Positions 14,262 through 20,104 of a stretch of 24,467 nucleotides of DNA are shown piece by piece. The position numbers and the translations under genes are program-made. Below the pieces are notes generated by a model, which was not told the DNA's origin, did not search any database, and was given only the letters and a program-made list of their open reading frames with translations. Origin of the DNA: a virus; IMG/VR virus record IMGVR_UViG_3300048925_000653, positions 1 through 24,467 of that record, one strand, 5' to 3'. Position 1 is the first letter of the stretch; the number at the start of each line of letters is the position of its first letter.

Positions 14262-14731
14262 GCGCCCTCTCCCTTCAGGATGGTGACGACGACGCAGGCA
14301 CGCGGTTCGCTGTGCCAAACAGGCAGGGTGCGGAACCGGCTGTCGTCGATCTTCAGGGCTTCGGCGATGCCGTCGCGCCCGGCTTTGAATGAGGCGATCG
14401 CGTTGTCGTCATCACGGCGCGCGAGATCGGGCGGGAAGAAGTCCAGCCGGAAGATCAGGTTTCCGGTGCGCGGGAGCTTGATTCCTGCGGCCAGCGCCAA
14501 CGCCCAGCACTCGCGGCGATAGGCCTTGGCGGCGCGGATCTTGCCCCAATGGTCGCGGCGGTTCGGATTGCAGGCCACCGGCGGGAACGGCACGACGATG
14601 CGTGGACCAGCCGGCAGGGAAATATCATCGATCGGCAGTGGCGCCGGGCGTGGCCGGGGCGCGCGCTTGCGCGGCTTGGTCTTCCGCTGCGCATCAAGCT
14701 GGGCCAGTGCCAATATGGTGGAATGCTTCAT
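14258..14731 (-). CDS. RusA-family Holliday-junction resolvase-like protein
   Basis: This 157-residue protein starts with a basic tail ([29 protein letters not shown]). The RusA core runs from about residue 45: VPFPPVACNPNRRDHWGKIRAAKAYRRE, FRLDFFPPDLARRDDDNAIASFKAGRDGIAEALKIDDSRF. The metal-binding acidic residues are in RRDDDN (Asp107-109) and the Asp120/Asp129-130 region, as in RusA, where paired aspartates cut Holliday and branched junctions. In phages it resolves replication and recombination intermediates before packaging. ATGA overlaps link it to the small protein upstream and DUF4326 downstream. The fusion of a long basic N-terminus is slightly unusual. Confidence 0.85.
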   Translation of the reverse strand: MKHSTILALAQLDAQRKTKPRKRAPRPRPAPLPIDDISLPAGPRIVVPFPPVACNPNRRDHWGKIRAAKAYRRECWALALAAGIKLPRTGNLIFRLDFFPPDLARRDDDNAIASFKAGRDGIAEALKIDDSRFRTLPVWHSEPRACVVVTILKGEGA

Positions 14732-14928
14732 CGTTTGCCCCGGATTGTCAGGCGTGGATCAACGGGCAGGCCGAGCTGTTTGCGCATCATGGCTGCCGTG
14801 GAGAGGATCGCGCGTTGCGCGGGGCTGTGCTGGACACGCACGAACCGGCCGCGCCGATCGCGCGGTTGAAACTGGGTGGCCATACCGGTCCACAGCTTGA
14901 GTTCGTGCGTGCCAGCGGCGCGGGTCAT
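14728..14928 (-). CDS. Small basic phage protein (66 aa)
   Basis: The 66-codon ORF lies between GapR-like and RusA genes with ATGA overlaps on both sides, which is the main evidence that it is real. The product is basic ([44 protein letters not shown]) and predicted soluble. A DRRGRF..V motif is seen in some phage proteins of this region, but I do not know a function. Confidence 0.6.
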   Translation of the reverse strand: MTRAAGTHELKLWTGMATQFQPRDRRGRFVRVQHSPAQRAILSTAAMMRKQLGLPVDPRLTIRGKR

Positions 14929-15167
14929 TCGAGACCTAGCGCGCCCTTGTAGGTTTCCAGCAGCGCTTCGGCTTCCATGCGCGCGTTCTTCTCCATCTTC
15001 CGGAGGCGGACGATCGCACGCATGGTCTTAGGGTCGAATCCGGTCGCCTTGGCTTCGAGATAGACATCCTTGATGTCGTCACTGATGCCCTTTTTCTCTT
15101 CTTCCAGCCGCTCAATGCGCTCAATCAGCAGGCGCAGCTGATCGCCGGTCGGGTTTTTCTCGCTCAT
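14925..15167 (-). CDS. DUF2312 / GapR-like DNA-binding protein
   Basis: At 80 residues, it closely follows the DUF2312 pattern: [69 protein letters not shown]. In Caulobacter the DUF2312 protein GapR encircles overtwisted DNA ahead of forks and helps topoisomerases. A prophage copy at the head of the replication operon might assist phage DNA replication or affect host chromosome packing. Two long helices, no Cys, and a short N-terminal tail are as expected. It starts the run of ATGA-coupled early genes, about 110 bases after the CII-like gene. Confidence 0.85.
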   Translation of the reverse strand: MSEKNPTGDQLRLLIERIERLEEEKKGISDDIKDVYLEAKATGFDPKTMRAIVRLRKMEKNARMEAEALLETYKGALGLE

Positions 15168-15279
15168 TCTTCAGTCCTCCATCCGCGCACGAAAGCCCCG
15201 CGCGCTGGGCACACGTTCTCGATCCGGGAACTGCCCCGGCTCGGTGATTGGATTGTCAGGCGTCCCCCGCCCCGGGTGT

Positions 15280-15741
15280 TCAGCCCGCGCCGCGAAGCGC
15301 GTCGGCCTCTCGAACAATGGCCAAGGCAGCAGGCAGATGGGGACGAAGCTTGTCGGCGATCAGCAGCGTTTCGTGCCGGTCGCGAATGCCATCGTCCTGC
15401 GCCTTGATGATTTCGGATGCGCCATCGAGCAGACCGGCCGCCGTGTGCAGATCGTTCGCCGCCAGCGCATGCAGCGGCGCCAGGCGGAAGCCATAGGCGG
15501 CCAGCAGCTCGTCGAGCGCCGTTGGGTCGAGGGTCAGGAGATTGAGGGCGAGATCCAGCCGCAGGGTCGACTTCTGGTCGCGCGCATTGCGGACGGTCTT
15601 TTCATCGCAGCCGGCTTCGAGGCCAACGCGAGACGGGCCATGTTCCGAAGTGAGACGAAGAAGCCCGAAACTCAGATGCTTGCGGGCGTCCTCTTCCGTG
15701 AGGCGCTGTTTAAGCGGGCGGACAGTGCTGCACTGCGTCAT
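15280..15741 (-). CDS. CII-like helix-turn-helix regulator (putative)
   Basis: This is a 153-residue protein. The segment LTSEHGPSRVGLEAGCDEKTVRNARDQKSTLRLDLALNLLTL (about 31-72) reads as a helix-turn-helix with the recognition helix near EKTVRNAR. The rest (about 100-145) is helical. An AGGGAG site precedes the ATG. Position is the main clue: second gene of the bottom-strand early operon, right after a Cro-like gene and before replication genes, where lambda has cII. No closer family can be named. A 14-bp perfect hairpin lies in its leader (15778-15820), about 40 bases upstream of the start, which suggests control by RNA folding or a dimeric protein. Confidence 0.6.
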   Translation of the reverse strand: MTQCSTVRPLKQRLTEEDARKHLSFGLLRLTSEHGPSRVGLEAGCDEKTVRNARDQKSTLRLDLALNLLTLDPTALDELLAAYGFRLAPLHALAANDLHTAAGLLDGASEIIKAQDDGIRDRHETLLIADKLRPHLPAALAIVREADALRGAG

Positions 15742-15777
15742 CTAGAAAGCTCCCTGTGGGAACGATTGAACTTGGGG

Positions 15778-15820
15778 TGCGCGACAGAGCGTCTTTTGTG
15801 GGAGGCCGCTCTGTCGCGCA
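15778..15820. repeat. 14-bp perfect inverted repeat in the cro-cII leader
   Basis: The arms are TGCGCGACAGAGCG (15778-15791) and CGCTCTGTCGCGCA (15807-15820) with a 15-base loop. It stands about 35-80 bases upstream of the CII-like start on the bottom strand. No T-run follows on either strand. A candidate attenuator-like leader hairpin, operator or antitermination signal. Confidence 0.75.
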
Positions 15821-15830
15821 TGGGGGCCAA

Positions 15831-15849
15831 CGTGCCGGGGGGAGGCACG
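15831..15849. repeat. Second small hairpin in the cro-cII leader
   Basis: CGTGCC (15831-15836) and GGCACG (15844-15849) flank a GGGGGGA loop. It stands just beside the larger inverted repeat and may fold with it in the same leader RNA. Confidence 0.4.
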
Positions 15850-15878
15850 CCAGCGGGGGCTGGTTGCAGGAGCGCGGT

Positions 15879-16088
15879 TCATGCCGACGCCCCTTTGCTC
15901 AAAACGAGATCGGCCTCGCGGACCGCGCCGCCGGTAGCAGCTGCAATCTTGACCGCGAGCGGCAGCGAGGGCTGCCGTTGCTGATAGACAATCTTCCGAA
16001 CGGTGTTCTCCGGCTCGCCAATATCGTCGGCGAACTCAGGAACAGTCTTCTTCACGTTCTTAAGATGATCGATCAGCCTCATGAACAT
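15879..16088 (-). CDS. Cro-like small helix-turn-helix repressor
   Basis: At 69 residues, MRLIDHLKNVKKTVPEFADDIGEPENTVRKIVYQQRQPSLPLAVKIAAATGGAVREADLVL has a compact helix-turn-helix (TVPEFADDIGEPENTVRKIV, with the pattern A..IG....TV..I) and the typical 'P....A..IA.ATGG.V...DLV' end of Cro/YdaS-like proteins. It is divergent from the CI gene and shares the operator region. The start at 16088 is preferred because AGGG lies 7-8 bases upstream; ATG 16082 has no site. Operator O1 covers the bases just upstream of the start and its ribosome site, so CI binding would block it. Confidence 0.8.
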   Translation of the reverse strand: MFMRLIDHLKNVKKTVPEFADDIGEPENTVRKIVYQQRQPSLPLAVKIAAATGGAVREADLVLSKGASA

Positions 16089-16093
16089 TGATA

Positions 16094-16108
16094 TGCCCTA
16101 TCTGGGCA
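16094..16108. promoter_or_regulatory. CI/Cro operator, site 1 (cro side)
   Basis: TGCCC-TATCT-GGGCA is a perfect 5-bp-arm palindrome of 15 bp. It overlaps the ribosome-binding site of the Cro-like gene (start 16088). The same arms recur at 16155, 19423 and 19457. Confidence 0.75.
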
Positions 16109-16154
16109 CAACGGGCAACCGAAAAATACGCCCAAACTGTCATCTGTTTATTCC

Positions 16155-16169
16155 TGCCCTTGTTGGGCA
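16155..16169. promoter_or_regulatory. CI/Cro operator, site 2 (cI side)
   Basis: TGCCC-TTGTT-GGGCA lies 10 bases upstream of the CI start codon. It is 61 bp from site 1; GGGCA and GCCCA half-sites lie between the two (about 16112 and 16130). Confidence 0.75.
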
Positions 16170-16179
16170 CAAAGTCGCC

Positions 16180-16827
16180 ATGGTCAGAAATAATATCGCG
16201 CAGATTCGCAAGGCCGCCGGGCTGTCGCAGACAGATCTGGCGGATGCTATCGGCACGACACTGAATAACTTGGGGAAGCTAGAGCGCGGTGATCGACGCT
16301 TAAACCAGGACTGGTTGACAAAGATCGGAGCGGCGCTCCACGTCAAGCCACACGAGCTTATTGATGATCGCTCCGATTTGGCGCCTGACCTGCCGACCAC
16401 GCTAAAGGCTGAACCTGGGGCCGTCTCGCTCAAGCATGTCGATATGAGCCTTTCGATGGGCGACGGCGCAAACCTCGACGATTATTTCGAGGAGGGCGTC
16501 TTCGAGTTCGATGCTGCGTTGCTTGGCACTTTGAGCCGCGCTCCGGCCAGCCGACTGATAGTTGGGCAGGGTATCGGTGACAGCATGATGCCCACGATCC
16601 ACGACCAATCCATGGTCATCTTCGACACCACTCAGACCGTGTTGAACACGACCGACAAGATCTGGGCGATTAGCATGTTTGGTGCTGGCGGGATTAAGCG
16701 CCTGCGACCGATTGCCAAGGACAAGGTGCTAGTCATTTCTGACAATCCGACGGTGCCTGATCAGGAAATCGGTGCGGAGGATCTGCGGATCCTTGGCCGC
16801 GTGATATGGTCCGGTCGGCGGCACTGA
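16180..16827 (+). CDS. CI-type repressor, XRE helix-turn-helix plus S24 peptidase domain
   Basis: This is a 215-residue protein. Residues 4-60 are an XRE-type helix-turn-helix (NNIAQIRKAAGLSQTDLADAIGTTLNNLGKLERGDRRL). Residues about 125-212 are the LexA/CI-like S24 domain: GIGDSMMPTIHDQSMVIFD (Ser135 nucleophile) and GAGGIKRLRP (Lys173). It represses lytic genes and can cut itself when RecA is activated; a plain Ala-Gly cleavage site is not visible in the linker (84-105), so self-cleavage is uncertain. It starts divergently from the Cro-like gene, with operator sites TGCCC-N5-GGGCA between. The ribosome site is weak, and translation may be leaderless or poor, as for lambda cI. The start of the next gene overlaps its stop (TGATG). 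Confidence 0.88.
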   Translation: MVRNNIAQIRKAAGLSQTDLADAIGTTLNNLGKLERGDRRLNQDWLTKIGAALHVKPHELIDDRSDLAPDLPTTLKAEPGAVSLKHVDMSLSMGDGANLDDYFEEGVFEFDAALLGTLSRAPASRLIVGQGIGDSMMPTIHDQSMVIFDTTQTVLNTTDKIWAISMFGAGGIKRLRPIAKDKVLVISDNPTVPDQEIGAEDLRILGRVIWSGRRH

Positions 16828-17129
16828 TGAGCGCATCGTTGGATGCCGGGATGCAAACGTTCCTCACTGTTTGGATTTTTTTCGGCCTCGCCGGGGGGGG
16901 CCTGTTAGCCAGCCGGCGCCGTAGCGGCTGCGGCGGCTTTTTGATCGGCCTGCTTCTCGGGCCCTTCGGACTGATTGTCGCATTGGTCATGCGTCCGGGC
17001 CGCAAGCACATGCAGAGGCAGGCGGTTCGAAAGGGTGAGATGAGGAAGTGCCCATCATGCGCGGAGCTGGTGAAGGGCGAGGCGAAGAAATGCCGTTTCT
17101 GCGGAATTGATTTGCGGCCGCTACGATGA
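16827..17129 (+). CDS. Membrane protein with C-terminal zinc ribbon, in cI operon
   Basis: The start at 16827 overlaps the CI stop (TGATG); 100 residues, with another Met nine codons on. Two hydrophobic segments lie at about 10-25 (FLTVWIFFGLAGGGLLA) and 33-52 (GFLIGLLLGPFGLIVALVM), both Gly-rich. The C-terminus is a zinc ribbon: MRKCPSCAELVKGEAKKCRFCG, with two C-x2-C pairs. Such short two-helix/zinc-ribbon proteins are common in prophages and bacteria; none has a firm role. Being expressed with CI in the lysogen, a part in superinfection exclusion is a reasonable guess. The ATGA overlap with the next gene continues the operon. Confidence 0.7.
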   Translation: MSASLDAGMQTFLTVWIFFGLAGGGLLASRRRSGCGGFLIGLLLGPFGLIVALVMRPGRKHMQRQAVRKGEMRKCPSCAELVKGEAKKCRFCGIDLRPLR

Positions 17130-17446
17130 GCTCACTGCCATTGTCCTCGCCTGCGCCGATCGACGGCGATACCTTGAAATGCGGGCGTCAGCGTTATCGA
17201 CTAATGGGTATGGATGCTCCGGAAATGGCTGGCCACTGCCGCAAGGGCTGGGCGTGCGCACTGGGCGACCCCATCGCGAGCCGTGACAGCCTGGTGCGGC
17301 TGATCGAGGGGCGTGAGGTCGAGATGAACGTTTTCGGCATCGAGCGATATCAGCGGCCGCTTGCGTGGCGAAGGCTGGCGGAATTAATTTGTCTTGCGCT
17401 CATATTCGGTCAAGAAATGCGGCCTATGTCCGAAGTGGGATATTAA
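17126..17446 (+). pseudogene. Thermonuclease-like (SNase) gene broken by a frameshift
   Basis: The start is an SNase: IDGDTLKCGRQRYRLMGMDAPEMAGHCRKG (12-41) holds the DGDT motif, the Arg and Glu (R-L-x-G-x-D-A-P-E) of the active site, then ALGDPIASRDSLVRLIEGREVEM and ERYQRPLA where the family has DRYGRTLA with the catalytic Arg. At about 17363 the frame is lost: the encoded end PLAWRRLAELICLALIFGQ is unrelated, while the +1-shifted frame continues VAKAGGINLSCAHIRSRNAAYV, the normal 'AGG.NLSC..I..GNA.YV' of the family. One missing base explains it. The shifted frame has no stop until the end of the next gene. Most likely an inactive relic or a sequence error. Confidence 0.75.
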
Positions 17447-17490
17447 GCAACATTCTAAGCGCGGATGCGCTGTGGGATAGTGGGGAACTA

Positions 17491-17727
17491 ATGCCATTCG
17501 ATGACAAAAAGTATCACGCGCCAGCAAAGCGCGGTCAGCTCGGAAGTGTGGCCCTTCAAGCCTCAATTGCGTTGGACCTCGTCGCCGATGCGCTGGATGC
17601 AATCGTCAAAGGCGATCCTGAACTAGCACATTCGAAAATTGTCGAGATCAAAGAGAAATCGCAGAAACTAGATAAGCTTTTCGACACGCTTACGGGCTGG
17701 ACCAGTCAGGAGCCGGCGGATGAGTAA
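17491..17727 (+). CDS. Small helical protein (78 aa)
   Basis: The ATG at 17491 has GGGGAA at suitable spacing. The product (MPFDDKKYHAPAKRGQLG, then helices ALQASIALDLVADALDAIVKGDPELAHSKIVEIKEKSQKLDKLFDTL) is a soluble two-helix protein of unknown family. The next gene starts 7 bases before its end. It shares its frame with the shifted end of the broken nuclease, which could be chance. Confidence 0.6.
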   Translation: MPFDDKKYHAPAKRGQLGSVALQASIALDLVADALDAIVKGDPELAHSKIVEIKEKSQKLDKLFDTLTGWTSQEPADE

Positions 17728-18169
17728 CGTCGTTAAGGTCCAGAAATGGGAAGCTCTGAAGGCTGCAATCCATACTGTAGAAGATGACGTTGAAATTGAG
17801 GTGCCCTTGAATCACGGTGGTGGTGGTGGCACATCAGGCGGTATGGAAACGGTGGACGCAAAGATCGCAGCAGCGGAAGCACGCACCGACACGAAGTTCG
17901 CAGAGCTTCGCGGCGACCTGAAATCCTTCGCCACCGCCAAAGAGCTGCGAAACGCTGTTTGGGGTGCTGCGGCGGTAGTGATTGCAACAGTATTGGCTGC
18001 AATTGCCTTCGGTGGAGATCGCTTTGACGCCGGGCTCGGCATGGCGGACGTGCGTCAGGCTCAGTTGCAGCGCGATGACAAGCAAGACGAGGCGCTGAAG
18101 AGCATCGAAGGCAAGCTCGACAAGCTGATCGAGGCCCAGCAGGCCAAGCCAGCGCCAACTCAGAAATAA
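17720..18169 (+). CDS. Coiled-coil, single-span membrane protein (149 aa)
   Basis: This 149-residue protein has a soluble N-terminal part (to about 34), a Gly-rich hinge (NHGGGGGTSGG), a coiled-coil helix (METVDAKIAAAEARTDTKFAELRGDLKSFATAKELRNAV), one membrane span about 79-97 (WGAAAVVIATVLAAIAFGG) and a second charged helix (QLQRDDKQDEALKSIEGKLDKLIEAQQ). The layout coil-membrane-coil is common in phage and plasmid proteins of unknown role. Overlap with the upstream gene points to one operon from cI. A terminator (18195) follows it. Confidence 0.7.
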   Translation: MSNVVKVQKWEALKAAIHTVEDDVEIEVPLNHGGGGGTSGGMETVDAKIAAAEARTDTKFAELRGDLKSFATAKELRNAVWGAAAVVIATVLAAIAFGGDRFDAGLGMADVRQAQLQRDDKQDEALKSIEGKLDKLIEAQQAKPAPTQK

Positions 18170-18194
18170 CTTCTGGCTCCCGTAGCCGACGATC

Positions 18195-18220
18195 AGCCCG
18201 CCCTCTCCGGCGGGCTTTTT
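18195..18220 (+). terminator. Terminator of the cI operon
   Basis: AGCCCGCC (18195-18202) pairs with GGCGGGCT (18209-18216), loop CTCTCC, then TTTTT. It ends transcription about 25 bases after the last gene of the cI operon. The stem is almost the same as that at 18455. Confidence 0.85.
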
Positions 18221-18311
18221 GTTGCCCGACCCTTAAATTTACCACTCTGTAATCAGCACTCGGCATAAGCGAACATGATCTGGTTCCCTCCATCAACCGA
18301 TCGTAACACCG

Positions 18312-18342
18312 AGCCCGCCTCTCGCGACAGAGGCGGGCTTTT
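18312..18342 (+). terminator. Second terminator, top strand
   Basis: The arms are AGCCCGCCTCT and AGAGGCGGGCT (18312-18322, 18329-18339) with a CGCGAC loop and TTTT. It is an 11-bp perfect stem in a 320-base stretch (18170-18489) without a convincing gene. It is likely the end of a short RNA starting between 18220 and 18300, or a back-up terminator. Confidence 0.75.
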
Positions 18343-18454
18343 CATTGCCAACGGAACCCCAATCGACGCCGCCAGTTTCTATCGCGATCTCGGCGTTGAC
18401 CGTTAAGCGTCGAGATCACTGATCCGGTCATCCCGGGTCATCCGATCCGTCTCT

Positions 18455-18482
18455 GGCCCGCCCTCTCCGGCGGGCCTTTTTT
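18455..18482 (+). terminator. Third terminator, top strand
   Basis: GGCCCGCC (18455-18462) pairs with GGCGGGCC (18469-18476), loop CTCTCC, then TTTTTT. It has the same loop and stem core as the first one at 18195. On the other strand it lies just after the stop of the gene ending at 18490, where it could also slow transcription. Confidence 0.8.
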
Positions 18483-18489
18483 GGGCACG

Positions 18490-18735
18490 CTAATCCCGGC
18501 GCAACCGATTCATGAATGATGGAGCGACGTCCTTCATGACCTTCGGATCGTCAGTCAGCGCATCAAACACGCGTTCGAGGTGGGCAACGACATCGCCAAT
18601 CTCCTCGCCAAGCAGCGCACAACCAGTGTTCGCCAGCGCGCGCATTGTCGCAATTTCGTCTGCCATCAACGATAGCAGCTCCGCATTGGACATTTCCTCT
18701 AGAGGCAGTCGGCTTTCATCCTGGGTTCGATCCAC
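18490..18735 (-). CDS. Small acidic helical protein (81 aa), GTG start
   Basis: The start is GTG at 18735, supported by AGGAG seven bases upstream. The protein (LPLEEMSNAELLSLMADEIATMRALANTGCALLGEEIGDVVAHLERVFDALTDDPKVMKDVAPSFMNRLRRD) is acidic and helical, soluble, one Cys. I recognise no family. It is a lone bottom-strand gene between two top-strand operons; its product may be a small regulator or cargo. Confidence 0.6.
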   Translation of the reverse strand: MDRTQDESRLPLEEMSNAELLSLMADEIATMRALANTGCALLGEEIGDVVAHLERVFDALTDDPKVMKDVAPSFMNRLRRD

Positions 18736-18914
18736 GAGCGCTCTCCTTTGTCGCGCAACGCCGCTCGATTTAAAAAGCTCCCGTTAACATGAGCATGGGC
18801 CGCAGGACGCTACGCCTGCGCCTGCGCCCTGTATTATCGTGGATCGGGACATTCCGACGATCTGAATGGTTTTACTACTGCGGCGGGTTCTAACAACCGC
18901 CGCCCCACACCTTA

Positions 18915-18943
18915 CGGCCCGCCCCCCAGCGGGCCGCTTTCTG
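18915..18943 (+). terminator. Terminator-like hairpin before the HIRAN gene
   Basis: CGGCCCGC (18915-18922) pairs with GCGGGCCG (18929-18936); the tail CTTTCTG is only moderately T-rich. No gene on the top strand ends before it (18736-18914 shows no convincing coding), so it may belong to a small RNA. Confidence 0.5.
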
Positions 18944-19002
18944 TCGCCGACATTGCTCCATCCCGAGACGGTATTGAATTCTCTCGGCACTAGCGTTTCG
19001 TG

Positions 19003-19022
19003 ATCTAGGAATTAACCTAGAT
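19003..19022. promoter_or_regulatory. Palindrome at the HIRAN gene start
   Basis: ATCTAGGAATTAACCTAGAT has 7-bp perfect arms about an AATTAA centre and ends two bases before the HIRAN ATG. No ribosome site is visible, so the site may hold a regulator or be part of a leaderless promoter. Confidence 0.45.
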
Positions 19023-19024
19023 TA

Positions 19025-19420
19025 ATGATTCGAGAGCTTTCGCTGGCCATTGTGGGCGCCGACCATCCCAACAAAAAAGGCCCCGGCCGACGTTTCGAGA
19101 TAGCGCTTTGCCTTCCCGGCGAGGCTGTTGAACTGCGGCGAGAACCGAAGAACCCAGCCGACCCCTACGCAATTGCCGTCTATTCCGCCCGTGATATCCA
19201 GATCGGCTATGTGCGGGCGGAGCGCGCCCAGCTGGTCGGTTTGATGATGAGGCGTGCACCTTTCTCAGCCATCTTCCAGGGTGCAGAGAGCTGGGGCGCG
19301 ACAATCCGCGCCGGAGTTAACCCCACCCTTCCCGAACCGTCTGATTCCGAGGCTTATGACTGGCCACCGCCGGGGTCAGAAGATGCCGACTGGTGGCCTG
19401 ATGAAGTCTGGCCAGATTAA
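19025..19420 (+). CDS. HIRAN-domain protein
   Basis: This is a 131-residue protein. Residues about 6-80 (LAIVGADHPNKKGPGRRFEIALCLPGEAVELRREPKNPADPYAIAVYSARDIQIGYVRAERAQLV) are a HIRAN domain: the 'P.G..V.L.REP.NP.DP.AIAV+....IGY.' core is unmistakable. HIRAN domains bind single-stranded DNA 3' ends and are found in fork-remodelling proteins and as stand-alone phage proteins. The tail is acidic and Trp-rich (DWPPPGSEDADWWPDEVW). The TAA stop lies two bases before operator O3. There is no Shine-Dalgarno; a 20-bp palindrome is just upstream. Confidence 0.85.
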   Translation: MIRELSLAIVGADHPNKKGPGRRFEIALCLPGEAVELRREPKNPADPYAIAVYSARDIQIGYVRAERAQLVGLMMRRAPFSAIFQGAESWGATIRAGVNPTLPEPSDSEAYDWPPPGSEDADWWPDEVWPD

Positions 19421-19422
19421 TA

Positions 19423-19437
19423 TGCCCACAAAGGGCA
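19423..19437. promoter_or_regulatory. CI operator, site 3
   Basis: TGCCC-ACAAA-GGGCA (with flanking A/T making ATGCCC...GGGCAT) lies directly after the HIRAN stop and upstream of the -35 box at 19448. Same arms as the cI-cro sites. Confidence 0.75.
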
Positions 19438-19447
19438 TAATTATGAT

Positions 19448-19477
19448 TTGACAATATGCCCTTTGTGGGCACATAAG
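19448..19477 (+). promoter_or_regulatory. Promoter of the integrase-side operon
   Basis: A perfect TTGACA -35 (19448-19453) is followed at 18 bp by CATAAG (19472-19477) as -10. Operator O4 fills nearly the entire spacer. The start would be near 19484, giving a short leader before the GAGGG site of the next gene. Confidence 0.65.
19457..19471. promoter_or_regulatory. CI operator, site 4, between -35 and -10
   Basis: TGCCC-TTTGT-GGGCA lies between the promoter boxes, 34 bp (centre to centre) from site 3. A repressor here would exclude RNA polymerase. Confidence 0.78.
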
Positions 19478-19502
19478 CTCTCGTCAACCGATGAGGGCAG
19501 TC

Positions 19503-19814
19503 ATGCACGCCACCGACTATCACCCAGACGTCCTGCGCCAGCGCGCCTCGCTGCTGGCCTACCGCGCCGCAAAGAGCATCGCTAAGGGCGACCGCGAGAC
19601 GTCTGCTCGCGAGAGCATTGCCGCCCGCTCCTATAAGGAAGCGGCCGACGCGATCGACTATGCGGAATCTCAGGAAGAGCGCGCGGGCTATCAGCTGTCC
19701 GAGCGTGGCCTTCCTATGATATACGCGCCCGACACCTTCTGGGATCGGGTCGCGATTATCGGCCTGGCCCTTCTCGGCATGTTCACCCTTGGCTTGTGGA
19801 GCATCGCGCAGTGA
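19503..19814 (+). CDS. Small protein with C-terminal membrane anchor, first gene of integrase-side operon
   Basis: ATG 19503 is favoured over 19491 because GAGGG lies six bases upstream of it. The 103 residues are helical, alanine-rich (LRQRASLLAYRAAKSIAKGDRETSARESIAARSYKEAADAIDYAESQEERAGYQL) and end with one membrane span, WDRVAIIGLALLGMFTLGLWSIAQ. The protein is thus probably tail-anchored with the bulk in the cytoplasm. It would be the first product made on loss of CI. No family is recognised. Confidence 0.65.
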   Translation: MHATDYHPDVLRQRASLLAYRAAKSIAKGDRETSARESIAARSYKEAADAIDYAESQEERAGYQLSERGLPMIYAPDTFWDRVAIIGLALLGMFTLGLWSIAQ

Positions 19815-20104
19815 GCGCGGTTGCCGCCAGCCGCGCTCAGGCGGTCGACCTGCTCAACAGATCCGGGGTGGACTTTGAGCAGAGCGACGTAGCGCTTGTG
19901 GCGCGGCTGCTGCCGCTGATCGAGGCGGACATGATTTGCAAGGTGGCGACGGGCCATCTGCTCGTTGCTGTCCCGCGGGACACGCTTGAAAGCCTGTTCG
20001 AGAAACTGCCGCTCGATAGCGGCCCGCTGCGCGAACGCGCGGCGCAGACCCTCAGCGACGATGTCTGCCGTTGCGCCCTCTGTCGGAGGGCTGACCATGG
20101 CTGA
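19811..20104 (+). CDS. Small unknown protein (97 aa), GTG start
   Basis: It starts with GTG at 19811, overlapping the previous stop (GTGA). It has 97 residues, mostly helical (VDLLNRSGVDFEQSDVALVARLLPLIEADMICKVATGHLLVAVP) and ends with CRCALCRRADHG, a Cys cluster. It overlaps the next gene start by 8 bases. Family not known. Confidence 0.6.
   Translation: MSAVAASRAQAVDLLNRSGVDFEQSDVALVARLLPLIEADMICKVATGHLLVAVPRDTLESLFEKLPLDSGPLRERAAQTLSDDVCRCALCRRADHG

Noticed and set aside
14526-14952. Top-strand frames opposite RusA and the GapR-side genes
   Set aside because: Antisense shadows of well-supported genes with ATGA junctions; composition dominated by Arg/Gly/Ala.
17018-17130. Zinc ribbon as an independent gene start at the internal Met (MRKCPSC)
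   Set aside because: The upstream frame is open with membrane spans and overlaps the CI stop; no better ribosome site is needed.
18275-18406. 43-codon ORF (MIWFPPSTDRN...LGVDR) running through the terminator at 18312
   Set aside because: It has no clear ribosome site, and its middle is the terminator stem itself; the length is within chance for GC-rich DNA.
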